Of a stretch of DNA of 8,184 nucleotides, positions 1 to 5,171 are shown in pieces. The number at the start of each line of letters is the position of its first letter. Positions within the stretch are counted from its first letter, which is position 1. The DNA comes from Oscillospiraceae bacterium (GTDB lineage: Bacteria > Bacillota_A > Clostridia > Monoglobales > WRBX01). Under the pieces are notes generated by a model. It did no database searches. It was not told the DNA's origin and worked only from the letters and a program-made list of their open reading frames with translations. The translations under genes and the position numbers were made by a program. The stretch spans positions 1 to 8,184 of the forward strand of contig WRBX01000024.1 of assembly GCA_009784335.1 (NCBI GenBank). The letters run 5' to 3'.

Positions 1-30
1 CATTTAGTGTGTATGTTGTTCTTCGAAGAA

Positions 31-53
31 TTTGCATTCAACCTAAATGCAAA
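31..53 (-). terminator. Possible weak terminator hairpin after rlmB
   Basis: An 8-bp perfect inverted repeat (TTTGCATT at 31-38, AATGCAAA at 46-53, 7-nt loop) lies about 10 nt beyond the rlmB stop codon. On the minus strand it is followed by a pyrimidine stretch rather than a clean U-run, so termination would be weak. A short palindrome (TTCTTCGAAGAA, 20-31) abuts it. No gene can be supported in positions 1-63. Confidence 0.35.
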
Positions 54-63
54 ACGCTATATG

Positions 64-813
64 CTACTTTCTCCTTTGCCTAACAATTTCATACATAATA
101 ATCGCGCTCGCCACGCTTGCATTAAGGCTCGGAATCTCGCCATGCATAGGGATGCTCACTAAATAATCGCAGCATCGCTGAGTGTTGGCGCGCAGGCCCT
201 GCCCCTCGCTGCCAATCACAAGGCAAATCGGCCCCGTCATCTCAGTTTGTGTGTAAGTGTTAGCCACCTGCCCCGCCGCGCCGTAAATCCATAGGCCTGC
301 ATCTTTAAGCTTATCCAGCGCCTGCTGAAGATTGGTTACGCGGGCAACCGGAGTCCACTCCACTGCGCCGGCCGAAGTTTTGGCCACCGTCGCCGTCAGC
401 CCCACGCTCCTGTGCTTAGTTATAATCACCCCATGCGCCCCCGCCGCATTCGCCGTGCGCAAAATTGCGCCTAAATTATGCGGGTCAACAATCTCATCGA
501 GCGCTATAATAAAAGGCTCCTCACCCTTATCTTTAGCCGCTTGCAGAATATCGTCGATAGAAACATAACCAACCGGCGAACAGGCTGCAATAACCCCTTG
601 ATGCTTGGGATTTATCGCCATTTCGGCCAAGCGCTGGCGAGGCACAACCGAGATAACCGCGCCCGCATCCTTGGCTAATGCAATAATCTGCCCAAAGCTC
701 TTATCACCCTGCGCAAGATATATTTTGTCAATCGCCCGCCCCGCCATCAGCGCCTGCGTCACGGCATTCCTGCCCTCAATTTGATAATCTTCCCGATTCA
801 CTTCATAGCTCAT
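64..813 (-). CDS. rlmB: RlmB: 23S rRNA (guanosine-2'-O)-methyltransferase, TrmH/SPOUT family
   Basis: This is a cytoplasmic SAM-dependent enzyme; family members methylate the 2'-OH of G2251 (E. coli numbering) in the 23S rRNA peptidyl-transferase P-loop. At 249 aa it has normal length. The N-terminal substrate-binding domain carries the family signature GRNAV (residues 14-18). The SPOUT catalytic domain has all three motifs: motif 1 with DEIVDPHNLGAILRTA (106-121, Asn113 and Arg119), motif 2 VIGSEGQGL (199-207, Glu203) and motif 3 IPMHGEIPSLNASVASA (221-237, Ser229-Leu230-Asn231), which form the SAM-binding knot. The ATG has no Shine-Dalgarno; a near-consensus promoter ends 6 nt upstream, suggesting leaderless translation. 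It is GC-richer than the Rel-like gene at 3729-5126. In many Bacillota rlmB precedes yacP and sigH, which would lie outside the window. Some TrmH paralogues modify other rRNA or tRNA sites, so the exact target is less certain than the family. Confidence 0.93.
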   Translation of the reverse strand: MSYEVNREDYQIEGRNAVTQALMAGRAIDKIYLAQGDKSFGQIIALAKDAGAVISVVPRQRLAEMAINPKHQGVIAACSPVGYVSIDDILQAAKDKGEEPFIIALDEIVDPHNLGAILRTANAAGAHGVIITKHRSVGLTATVAKTSAGAVEWTPVARVTNLQQALDKLKDAGLWIYGAAGQVANTYTQTEMTGPICLVIGSEGQGLRANTQRCCDYLVSIPMHGEIPSLNASVASAIIMYEIVRQRRK

Positions 814-819
814 TATTCA

Positions 820-848
820 ATAATATGCAAGTTTGTTTTGTTGTGCAA
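820..848 (-). promoter_or_regulatory. Sigma-A-type promoter of rlmB, placed for a leaderless transcript
   Basis: On the minus strand TTGCAC (848-843), a 17-bp spacer and TATTAT (825-820) match a -35/-10 pair at optimal spacing. Six nucleotides separate the -10 box from the rlmB ATG, so the predicted +1 falls at or next to the start codon. No ribosome-binding sequence lies between. Confidence 0.65.
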
Positions 849-879
849 GTTTTGAAAACAACAGCAGCTTTAAATAAAG

Positions 880-995
880 CTTCGCCGATGAGGCGACTTC
901 AATAATCATATTAGTTTCGTTTTCGTGTGAATTCAAAATCTACGATTTTGAAGAGGCGAAAACAGTGGGGGCTCAAGGGGGCGATGCCCCCTTGG
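880..995. repeat. 115-bp interspersed repeat, copy A (three-hairpin element)
   Basis: About 95% identical by eye to 1543-1657, with roughly five substitutions and one indel. It holds three dyads: TCGCC-gatga-GGCGA (882-896); a nested pair of GTTTTCG (919-925) with CGAAAAC (957-963) enclosing TTCAAAATC/GATTTTGAA (932-952); and AAGGGGGC-gat-GCCCCCTT (975-993). It begins 1 nt beyond the DUF4363 stop codon, reading along the gene. No ORF or transposase is inside, so it is a non-autonomous MITE/REP-like element or a structured 3' UTR module. The GC-rich hairpin lacks a U-run, so it is not a standard terminator. Confidence 0.85.
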
Positions 996-996
996 A

Positions 997-1377
997 TTAA
1001 AGCACATTCTCATAACTAAACCTATTCCGCTCCTCGATATGCTCAAAAAGAAAAATCCCGCGCGCCAGCGCATCCAAGGCATCATGCTGATTGGCCGTTT
1101 CTATGCTTTTTTGCGCCGATATCATGCTAAGCTCAACTTGATCCACTTCCATATGGTCAATCAGCACCATGTAAACCCACCTGTGATTCTCATAATCGCT
1201 CAAATGTGTATCGAGCTTTTCGCCCGCCGCATGCCAATCCTGCTGCAAAACCAAATTGTAGACATCTCTAAGATTTTCAGCATTTTTATGGCTCAGCGCG
1301 CGCAATGTGAAATAACTCGTGAGAATAGTGGCTATTATCACCAATAACATCCCCATTGCAACTAGAAAACTACGCAT
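997..1377 (-). CDS. DUF4363 family membrane-anchored protein
   Basis: A 126-aa protein with one N-terminal hydrophobic helix (about residues 4-24, after MRSF) and a helical outer domain. The C-terminal pattern, acidic/aromatic helices ending in FEHIEERNRFSYENVL, is typical of DUF4363 proteins of Bacillota. Their function is unknown; DUF4363 genes often sit beside DUF421/YetF genes, as here. The start is the ATG at 1377 because AGAAGGAG lies just upstream. An in-frame extension to 1455 exists, but it only translates hairpin repeat DNA and is arginine/glycine-rich and unlike the family. The upstream DUF421 gene is about 290 bp away, a gap filled with repeats, so co-transcription would have to read through several hairpins. 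Confidence 0.8.
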   Translation of the reverse strand: MRSFLVAMGMLLVIIATILTSYFTLRALSHKNAENLRDVYNLVLQQDWHAAGEKLDTHLSDYENHRWVYMVLIDHMEVDQVELSMISAQKSIETANQHDALDALARGIFLFEHIEERNRFSYENVL

Positions 1378-1408
1378 TTTTTCTCCTTCTGCAATTCCTT
1401 CGAAGTGC

Positions 1409-1429
1409 GGGCGACCGAGACGGTCGCCC
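1409..1429. repeat. Perfect GC-rich hairpin repeat
   Basis: GGGCGACCG (1409-1417), aga loop, CGGTCGCCC (1421-1429): a perfect 9-bp stem. It sits about 30 bp upstream of the DUF4363 start. Stems like this often mark interspersed palindromic repeats in Clostridia genomes; with only one copy here the repeat status is inference. Confidence 0.55.
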
Positions 1430-1452
1430 CTACGAAAAGCGAACCCCTCCGT

Positions 1453-1515
1453 CACCCCACACTTAGGCGCTACGCTCTAAGTAGTGGGGTGCCACCTCCC
1501 CTTAACAGGGGAGGT
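1453..1515. repeat. Tandem hairpin pair, palindromic intergenic element
   Basis: Two adjacent dyads. The first pairs CACCCCAC-ACTTAG (1453-1466) with CTAAGT-a-GTGGGGTG (1477-1491), one bulged base. The second is a perfect 9-bp stem, ACCTCCCCT (1494-1502) with AGGGGAGGT (1507-1515), loop taac. No coding potential, and no flanking direct repeat recognised. With the hairpin at 1409-1429 and copy B of the 115-bp repeat, it occupies most of the 1378-1669 gap between DUF421 and DUF4363. Confidence 0.65.
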
Positions 1516-1542
1516 CTTGACACATAGCAGTGTCGCACAAAT

Positions 1543-1657
1543 CTTCGCCGATGAGGCGACTAAATAATCATATTAGTCTCGTTTTCGTGTGAATTCAAAA
1601 TCTAAGATTTTGAAGAGGCGAAAACAGTGGGGGTTTAAGGGGGCGATGCCCCCTTGG
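1543..1657. repeat. 115-bp interspersed repeat, copy B (three-hairpin element)
   Basis: Second copy of the element at 880-995, in the same orientation and again just downstream of a minus-strand gene: 12 nt past the DUF421 stop codon. All three dyads are conserved, including AAGGGGGC-gat-GCCCCCTT at 1637-1655. The central palindrome is improved to CAAAATCTAAGATTTTG. The two substitutions in the linker before the GC-rich stem leave its pairing untouched. Confidence 0.85.
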
Positions 1658-1669
1658 AGAAAACTTATA

Positions 1670-2110
1670 TCAGTTAGTTTCAACTGATAACTTCCCATTC
1701 GTCTCCACTATCGCCTTTTTCACATCGGCAATCTTAAAACAATTCATCAGCCGAAGTTCCTCCATCAAATCGTCTATATTAAGCCGGATTTTCTCCATCT
1801 CTTTCCAATTTATAATTCCCTTTTCAACCACCACACTGGGCTTGCCTGATAGCAGCGTTCGCATTTTTATGCTCTTGAGCGCCCAAAAAGAGACAGTGAT
1901 TTCCACCACCACAAGCGTCATAATCGGAATAATGCCGTTAATCAGCGGCATTCCCGTCATCTGCGCGGGCTGGCTGGCAAGCTCGGAAATCATGATGGTG
2001 ACCACCAGCTCGGAGGGCGTCATCTCCCCCACTTGCCGCTTGCCCATAATTCGCATCCCGGCAACAACGCAAATATATAAAATAAGCGTACGAAAAAAAA
2101 CAATAGTCAT
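1670..2110 (-). CDS. DUF421/YetF family membrane protein, C-terminally short
   Basis: A 146-aa protein with the DUF421 layout: three hydrophobic segments (about 3-19, 32-48, 56-75) with the loop motif MRIMGKRQVGEMTPSELV (19-36), then the first YetF cytoplasmic alpha/beta unit (about 85-146, SGKPSVVVEKG to VETNGKLSV). Most full-length family members I know of continue for about 70-80 more residues with a second similar unit; here TGA follows LSVETN and copy B of the 115-bp repeat begins 12 nt later. It may be a truncated yet possibly functional form, or one of the short family members. Function is unknown; YetF-like proteins are linked to the envelope and sporulating cells. The ATG at 2110 fits the family N-terminus (FFRTLILY), though the nearest AAGAAAGG is 15 nt upstream, unusually far. 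Confidence 0.85.
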   Translation of the reverse strand: MTIVFFRTLILYICVVAGMRIMGKRQVGEMTPSELVVTIMISELASQPAQMTGMPLINGIIPIMTLVVVEITVSFWALKSIKMRTLLSGKPSVVVEKGIINWKEMEKIRLNIDDLMEELRLMNCFKIADVKKAIVETNGKLSVETN

Positions 2111-2189
2111 TATATAGCAAATTTGCCTTTCTTAAATATTACTTGCTGCTATAAAACTATTGTTGCCAAAAAACGGCATATCAAAACAC

Positions 2190-2444
2190 TTAGAGCACTA
2201 AGCTAAGAGTGTATAGAAGAGCTACGCCGGGGATGCCTAAAAGCCCTGCAATGGCAGCGGTTACAGCGTTTACTCCAACAAACAAGCCACTCCAACCAAG
2301 CAGAATATTGCACAAATATAATGCGCCGGCACCCAAAACTGCATGGCCGGCCATTCGGCTTACCCATTTAAGTGGCTTGTGGCAAAGAAAAATAATCGTA
2401 TATAAAACAACCGCGCCGACAATATAGGAAACAATATTTTGCAT
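2190..2444 (-). CDS. bofA: BofA-like inhibitor of pro-sigma-K processing
   Basis: An 84-aa hydrophobic protein close in length to B. subtilis BofA. In that species BofA sits in the outer forespore membrane with SpoIVFA and holds the intramembrane protease SpoIVFB inactive, delaying sigma-K maturation in the mother cell. Seen here: membrane segments at about 4-21 and 33-50, then the C-terminal hallmark VNAVTAAIAGLLGIPGV (58-74), matching the family pattern NPxTxxxxGxLGxPG (Asn59, Thr62, Gly67, Gly70-Ile-Pro-Gly). The start is fixed by GAGGTGAG just upstream of the ATG. It lies alone upstream of the DUF421 gene and divergent from the wall hydrolase. It is the best sporulation marker in the window. 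A weak hairpin overlaps its 3' end near 2188-2211. Confidence 0.85.
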   Translation of the reverse strand: MQNIVSYIVGAVVLYTIIFLCHKPLKWVSRMAGHAVLGAGALYLCNILLGWSGLFVGVNAVTAAIAGLLGIPGVALLYTLSLVL

Positions 2445-2532
2445 AAAAATTTTCTCACCTCATAGTATGGTATATGAGATAGCTTGTCTTATTAGAACAG
2501 GACTGGCGAACAGATAAAACTGGAGGTTTATT

Positions 2533-3162
2533 ATGAAAAGGCATTTGTTTTCACTGTTGGTATTTTCTTTATGTGTGCTGGGTTGGGCGTTAGTGCTAAA
2601 AGGAGGAGTTCAAACTGCGCCGGTGATGGCGGAGCCGGAGGTTAATATGGAAGAGAGTGCTAAGACTCAGATTTTAGGTGAAAGCACGCATAGCCTGGCA
2701 GGGGCGAAGGAGTGGGCGGCCGCGCGCGGAGCAACCGATGATTTTATTGCGGCGGCAGATATTTATTGGAAAATCGGCGAGCTGATGGGCATTCGCGCTG
2801 ATGTGATGTATGCACAAAGTGCAAAAGAAACTGCGTTTGGGAATTACACAGGAAATGTTACAAAAGACCAAAATAACTTTGCCGGAATAAAAAAGGTGAA
2901 CGCCACGGGCGATACCCGTGACGACCATGAAACCTTTTCTAATTCGGAGGCCGGAGTGCAGGGGCACTTCAATCACATGGCGGCATATTGCGGAGCAGAG
3001 CCATTGGGCATGCTACATCAGCGATACTATACCGTGCTATCTACCGGCTGGGCGGGGAATATAAAACATGTTGAAGATTTGAGCGAAAAATGGGCTCCTG
3101 CCGAAGACTACGGCAAGAGCATAGTGAATGATTATTTGAATACGATGGGCGAGAACAAGTAG
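2533..3162 (+). CDS. Exported glucosaminidase-domain peptidoglycan hydrolase
   Basis: A 209-aa protein. A positively charged start and hydrophobic core (MKRH, then about 5-22) form a signal peptide or anchor, with a possible signal peptidase site after VMA (residue 33). The rest (about 55-205) resembles the beta-N-acetylglucosaminidase/lysin domain found in clostridial autolysins and phage lysins: MYAQSAKETAFGNY (92-105) supplies the predicted catalytic Glu99, NNFAGIK (114-120) the conserved substrate strand, then FSNSEAGVQGHFNHMAAY (135-152) and KWAPAEDYGKSIV (186-198). It would cleave peptidoglycan glycan strands outside the membrane. TGGAGGT at 2521-2527 fixes the ATG. No wall-binding repeats are present. 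It is convergent with the ACP-like gene, 3 bp away. Its opposite-strand neighbour bofA raises the possibility of a sporulation role, without direct evidence. Confidence 0.8.
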   Translation: MKRHLFSLLVFSLCVLGWALVLKGGVQTAPVMAEPEVNMEESAKTQILGESTHSLAGAKEWAAARGATDDFIAAADIYWKIGELMGIRADVMYAQSAKETAFGNYTGNVTKDQNNFAGIKKVNATGDTRDDHETFSNSEAGVQGHFNHMAAYCGAEPLGMLHQRYYTVLSTGWAGNIKHVEDLSEKWAPAEDYGKSIVNDYLNTMGENK

Positions 3163-3164
3163 GT

Positions 3165-3186
3165 GTTAAAAATTTAGCTTTTTAAC
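3165..3186. terminator. A/T-rich inverted repeat at convergent gene ends
   Basis: GTTAAAAA (3165-3172), 6-nt loop, TTTTTAAC (3179-3186): a perfect 8-bp dyad straddling the 3' end of the ACP-like gene and starting 3 bp after the hydrolase stop. It may serve as a weak bidirectional terminator. The stem is almost entirely A-T, so stability is doubtful. Confidence 0.35.
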
Positions 3187-3528
3187 TAAAAATCTGGAGT
3201 CATCTGCTGCTTTTTGGCCGGCTCTGGCTTCTGCCAATGTGGTGCGGACAGGGCTTTTCAATGAGGCAACAATCAACTTTTTTAAATCTTTATAAGTTCC
3301 GATACTTTCTACATTTCCAAATTTGAAATGAGTATCAAACTCTATTTCGCAATCATTAATAATGCGAACAAGATTAAGGTCTTTTGCTAAAACCACACCA
3401 AACTGGGTTGGCCTATCAGACCTGTGAAAATTAAAATCATCGGTTATTTCTTTCGGGTCAAAATCTAAGGTTTCGGCAATGATTTCCTTAAGCTTTAAAT
3501 CAATCTGGTTTTCATCAAATTCTTTCAT
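3166..3528 (-). CDS. Acyl-carrier-protein-like protein lacking the phosphopantetheine serine
   Basis: A 120-aa protein. Residues 12-34 (LKLKEIIAETLDFDPKEIT onward) read like ACP helix I and the following loop. Residues 49-86, from KDLNLVRII through EIEFDTHF to IGTYKDLKKLI, align without gaps to ACP helices II-IV. The ACP DSL motif that carries 4'-phosphopantetheine is KDL here: Asp50 occupies the serine position, and loop I is about 8 residues longer. It cannot be modified like a normal ACP, so a binding or regulatory role is more likely than acyl carriage (inference). A charged tail (87-120) follows. The ATG at 3528 is chosen because AAAGGGGA lies upstream; a TTG at 3546 would be in frame but overlaps that site. 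It follows the Rel-like gene on the same strand, about 200 bp away. The ACP reading rests on pattern comparison by eye. Confidence 0.65.
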   Translation of the reverse strand: MKEFDENQIDLKLKEIIAETLDFDPKEITDDFNFHRSDRPTQFGVVLAKDLNLVRIINDCEIEFDTHFKFGNVESIGTYKDLKKLIVASLKSPVRTTLAEARAGQKAADDSRFLVKKLNF

Positions 3529-3549
3529 TTTTATTTCCCCTTTCAATAA

Positions 3550-3649
3550 TGACGGGTATCAATACCCCAGGGCAAGCCCTGGACCCGCGCGGCGTAGCCG
3601 CGCAAGGTTCCCTTGCTGCGCGGCGGGGTATTGAACCCGGCTGTCGTCA
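3550..3649. repeat. 100-bp GC-rich composite palindrome
   Basis: Outer dyads TGAC/GTCA (3550-3553 and 3646-3649) and CAATACCCC/GGGGTATTG (3560-3568 and 3625-3633) enclose three internal hairpins: CCAGGGC-aa-GCCCTGG (3567-3582), GCGCGGC-gta-GCCGCGC (3587-3603) and CAAGG-ttc-CCTTG (3603-3615). Composition is very GC-rich inside AT-rich surroundings, which points to an inserted mobile repeat. No transposase and no clear target duplication of its exact ends. It sits in the putative leader of the ACP-like gene. Confidence 0.75.
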
Positions 3650-3678
3650 CAAAAATGATTTTGAGCAAGCTCAATCAT
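3559..3678 (-). CDS. Possible 39-aa leader ORF upstream of the ACP-like gene
   Basis: An ATG at 3678 is preceded by AAGGAG (3690-3685) at 6-nt spacing, one of the best ribosome sites in the window. The ORF begins MIELAQNHFCDDS and then runs into the GC-rich palindrome until TGA at 3559. The residues after about codon 14 only translate the repeat and resemble nothing known. Its start codon lies inside the hairpin at 3652-3681. It may be a leader peptide, or the stump of an older start region cut by the repeat insertion. Existence as a functional gene is doubtful. Confidence 0.22.
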   Translation of the reverse strand: MIELAQNHFCDDSRVQYPAAQQGNLARLRRAGPGLALGY

Positions 3679-3683
3679 TTTTT
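3652..3683 (-). terminator. Hairpin terminator or attenuator between Rel-like and ACP-like genes
   Basis: AAAATGATT (3652-3660), two bulged bases, GAGC-aa-GCTC (3663-3672) and AATCATTTT (3673-3681) form a 13-bp stem with U-tracts on both sides (five U on the minus-strand transcript, six on the plus). It lies 45-75 nt after the Rel-like stop, a good position for its terminator. It also lies downstream of the promoter at 3695-3723, so it could attenuate transcription into the ACP-like gene. Confidence 0.65.
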
Positions 3684-3694
3684 GCTCCTTGAAT

Positions 3695-3723
3695 AATGTA
3701 ATGAATATTATCTAATTTGTCAA
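3695..3723 (-). promoter_or_regulatory. Candidate sigma-A promoter for the ACP-like gene
   Basis: On the minus strand a perfect TTGACA (3723-3718), 17-bp spacer and TACATT (3700-3695, 4 of 6 matches to consensus). It starts within 10 bp of the Rel-like stop codon. The predicted +1, near 3688, gives the ACP-like gene a leader of about 160 nt containing a hairpin, a short ORF and the GC-rich palindrome. The predicted +1 also falls inside the AAGGAG at 3690-3685, a small inconsistency if the short ORF is translated from this transcript. Confidence 0.5.
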
Positions 3724-3728
3724 CATTT

Positions 3729-5126
3729 TTACTTTTTTAAGCCTAAAACAACTTTTTCGGAAATGCCCTTTTTCTTATTGCTTTTATAATCGAAATTTAT
3801 CATGCCGTGCGTGTTGGCTTTATCTCCCTTTTTGAGCTCGTCCAAAATGTTTTTTATGCTTTCGGGCTTGCTCTCGAAAAGGCGAAAAACAGGGAAATCC
3901 TCAGTAACATTATCGCTCCCGAAAGCTGCTGTTGCATCGGCAAAAGTGATATTTTCATCCTCTAAGCAGGTAGCATCGCAAATGTCTCTTAGCTCTAAAC
4001 AACAACAACCTTGCAAAACGCTGTTGTGCCCTTCTAACCCTATAAGGTTATTCAAAACAGCTTTATAAAAAATATCTAATACTAGATTGCTTACTTTCTC
4101 TTTGTGATGTATCCCGTTTTTGAAACTGTCAGTGCTTTTCATGTATTTTGTATATGCTCTCATGGTTTGTTTTGCCTTGCCGATAACAGTTCTGAAAATT
4201 CTGTTTATTTCATTAGAATTTATATCATCACTTTTGAATGCATCTTTTAGAAATGCATAGTATTTTCCAACCCTGTGATGAAAATTGCTTTTATCATAAA
4301 GATTAACGCCTTCTTTATAAAAAATATGATGCTCGTGATTGTTTACAAAGTTTTCCATATAAGAAAGAATTTTAATTTCTAAAGGATTCTTTCTAATGGC
4401 ATTGATATGAACCGCTAAATACTGCGCATAATTATTCTCCGCGATAGTAACAAAACCGGTTGGCTCAGCTTCGTCAAATCTATAACGAACAGTTTCATTT
4501 GCAGTTTTTTGTGCATATTCTAAAGGCTTATATGTTTCGGCGCTAACAGAAAGCAAAACTTCGGAAAGCTGAATAATCTCGTCCATGGAAACATGATTAT
4601 GAGTTAAAATTGCAATGCCTCTCATGTCTTCAATAGATTTAGCACATATTTTCAACTGTTTCTCTGTTAACGGGTAAAATTTTCGGTTGTTTTTTTCGGC
4701 GACAGCTTTCATAAACTCTTCGGTTCTTTTAATAGTTTTAATCAATTTTCTTGAAAAATCAAACTCCGCTTTATCACGGCAAACAATAGAATCAATGATT
4801 TCATTATATTTTTCGTCGCCCAGCTTTTCACGAAGTATGATTTCAACGATATTTACCAATGCCCTGCTGGAATAAATATTATTATCGTCATTTTTATTGT
4901 CAGAAAGCATGCTTACTTTGTCGTAATACTTTTTTGTTTCTGAAATAACAAAAGACTGGTATTCCGGAATGGAATCCAAATCTTCAAAGAGCTTTTTAGA
5001 AATTATTTTTTGCCGATATGCAATTTGATTGTAATCTTGCACCTGATATCCGTTTTTCTCTAAAAAACGAAGCAATCTTTTCTCGTTTGATTCATTATAA
5101 GTGATAATAATTTCTCTGCTTGCCAT
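3729..5126 (-). CDS. Divergent RelA/SpoT-domain protein (putative alarmone synthetase-like)
   Basis: A 465-aa AT-rich cytoplasmic protein, no signal peptide or membrane segment. The centre (about 128-275) follows the order of (p)ppGpp-synthetase motifs: IKRTEEFMKAVAEK (132-145) at the position of the family R-K-x-PESI-x-K segment, IEDMRGIAI (165-173, Asp167 for the Mg-binding Asp), EPTGF (221-225) for K/EPxGY, LEIKI (249-253, Glu250 for the catalytic Glu of EIQIRT) and NHEHHIFYK (263-271), almost identical to the family EHxxYYK ending. Arg of EIQIRT and the RS/LH of GYRSLH are replaced, so GTP/ATP pyrophosphotransfer is not assured. The N-terminal 120 and C-terminal 190 residues are unrecognised; the latter has a cysteine cluster (374-376, 383, 387). 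There is no HD hydrolase, TGS or ACT domain, and it is far longer than stand-alone small synthetases. The start follows AGGGGGAG. It has its own promoter with an operator-like dyad. It could be a toxSAS-like effector or an enzyme-dead regulator. Confidence 0.6.
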   Translation of the reverse strand: MASREIIITYNESNEKRLLRFLEKNGYQVQDYNQIAYRQKIISKKLFEDLDSIPEYQSFVISETKKYYDKVSMLSDNKNDDNNIYSSRALVNIVEIILREKLGDEKYNEIIDSIVCRDKAEFDFSRKLIKTIKRTEEFMKAVAEKNNRKFYPLTEKQLKICAKSIEDMRGIAILTHNHVSMDEIIQLSEVLLSVSAETYKPLEYAQKTANETVRYRFDEAEPTGFVTIAENNYAQYLAVHINAIRKNPLEIKILSYMENFVNNHEHHIFYKEGVNLYDKSNFHHRVGKYYAFLKDAFKSDDINSNEINRIFRTVIGKAKQTMRAYTKYMKSTDSFKNGIHHKEKVSNLVLDIFYKAVLNNLIGLEGHNSVLQGCCCLELRDICDATCLEDENITFADATAAFGSDNVTEDFPVFRLFESKPESIKNILDELKKGDKANTHGMINFDYKSNKKKGISEKVVLGLKK

Positions 5127-5140
5127 GACGCACTCCCCCT

Positions 5141-5171
5141 AATAACAATAGGCTAGCATATTATTGTTATT
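5141..5171. promoter_or_regulatory. Operator-like 10-bp inverted repeat over the Rel-like promoter
   Basis: AATAACAATA (5141-5150) and TATTGTTATT (5162-5171) are perfect inverted copies with centres 21 bp apart, two helical turns. One arm lies in the -35/-10 spacer and the other covers the predicted transcription start, as a dimeric repressor site would. The alternative is a weak A/T-rich terminator for the upstream glycosyltransferase gene, whose stop codon lies in the second arm. Confidence 0.5.

Noticed and set aside
1..63. A minus-strand ORF starting at 37 or 3 and leaving the window
   Set aside because: At most 12 codons are visible, with no properly spaced ribosome site and no recognisable protein start.
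975..993. Rho-independent terminator for DUF4363 in the GC-rich stem of the 115-bp repeat
   Set aside because: The 8-bp stem is strong but no U-run follows on either strand.
1378..1455. N-terminal extension of the DUF4363 reading frame
   Set aside because: It translates the hairpin repeat DNA; a clear AGAAGGAG ribosome site and hydrophobic N-terminus support the start at 1377.
1953..2117. Shadow ORFs opposite or overlapping DUF421 and other genes
   Set aside because: They lie antisense to, or in alternative frames of, well-supported genes, without ribosome sites or recognisable motifs.
2445..2532. Sigma-E-like promoter for bofA (CATACTAT or CATATACC on the minus strand)
   Set aside because: The better -10 match abuts the ribosome site, so +1 would fall beyond it, and the -35 partners are poor. 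No convincing promoter for either divergent gene could be fixed in this gap.
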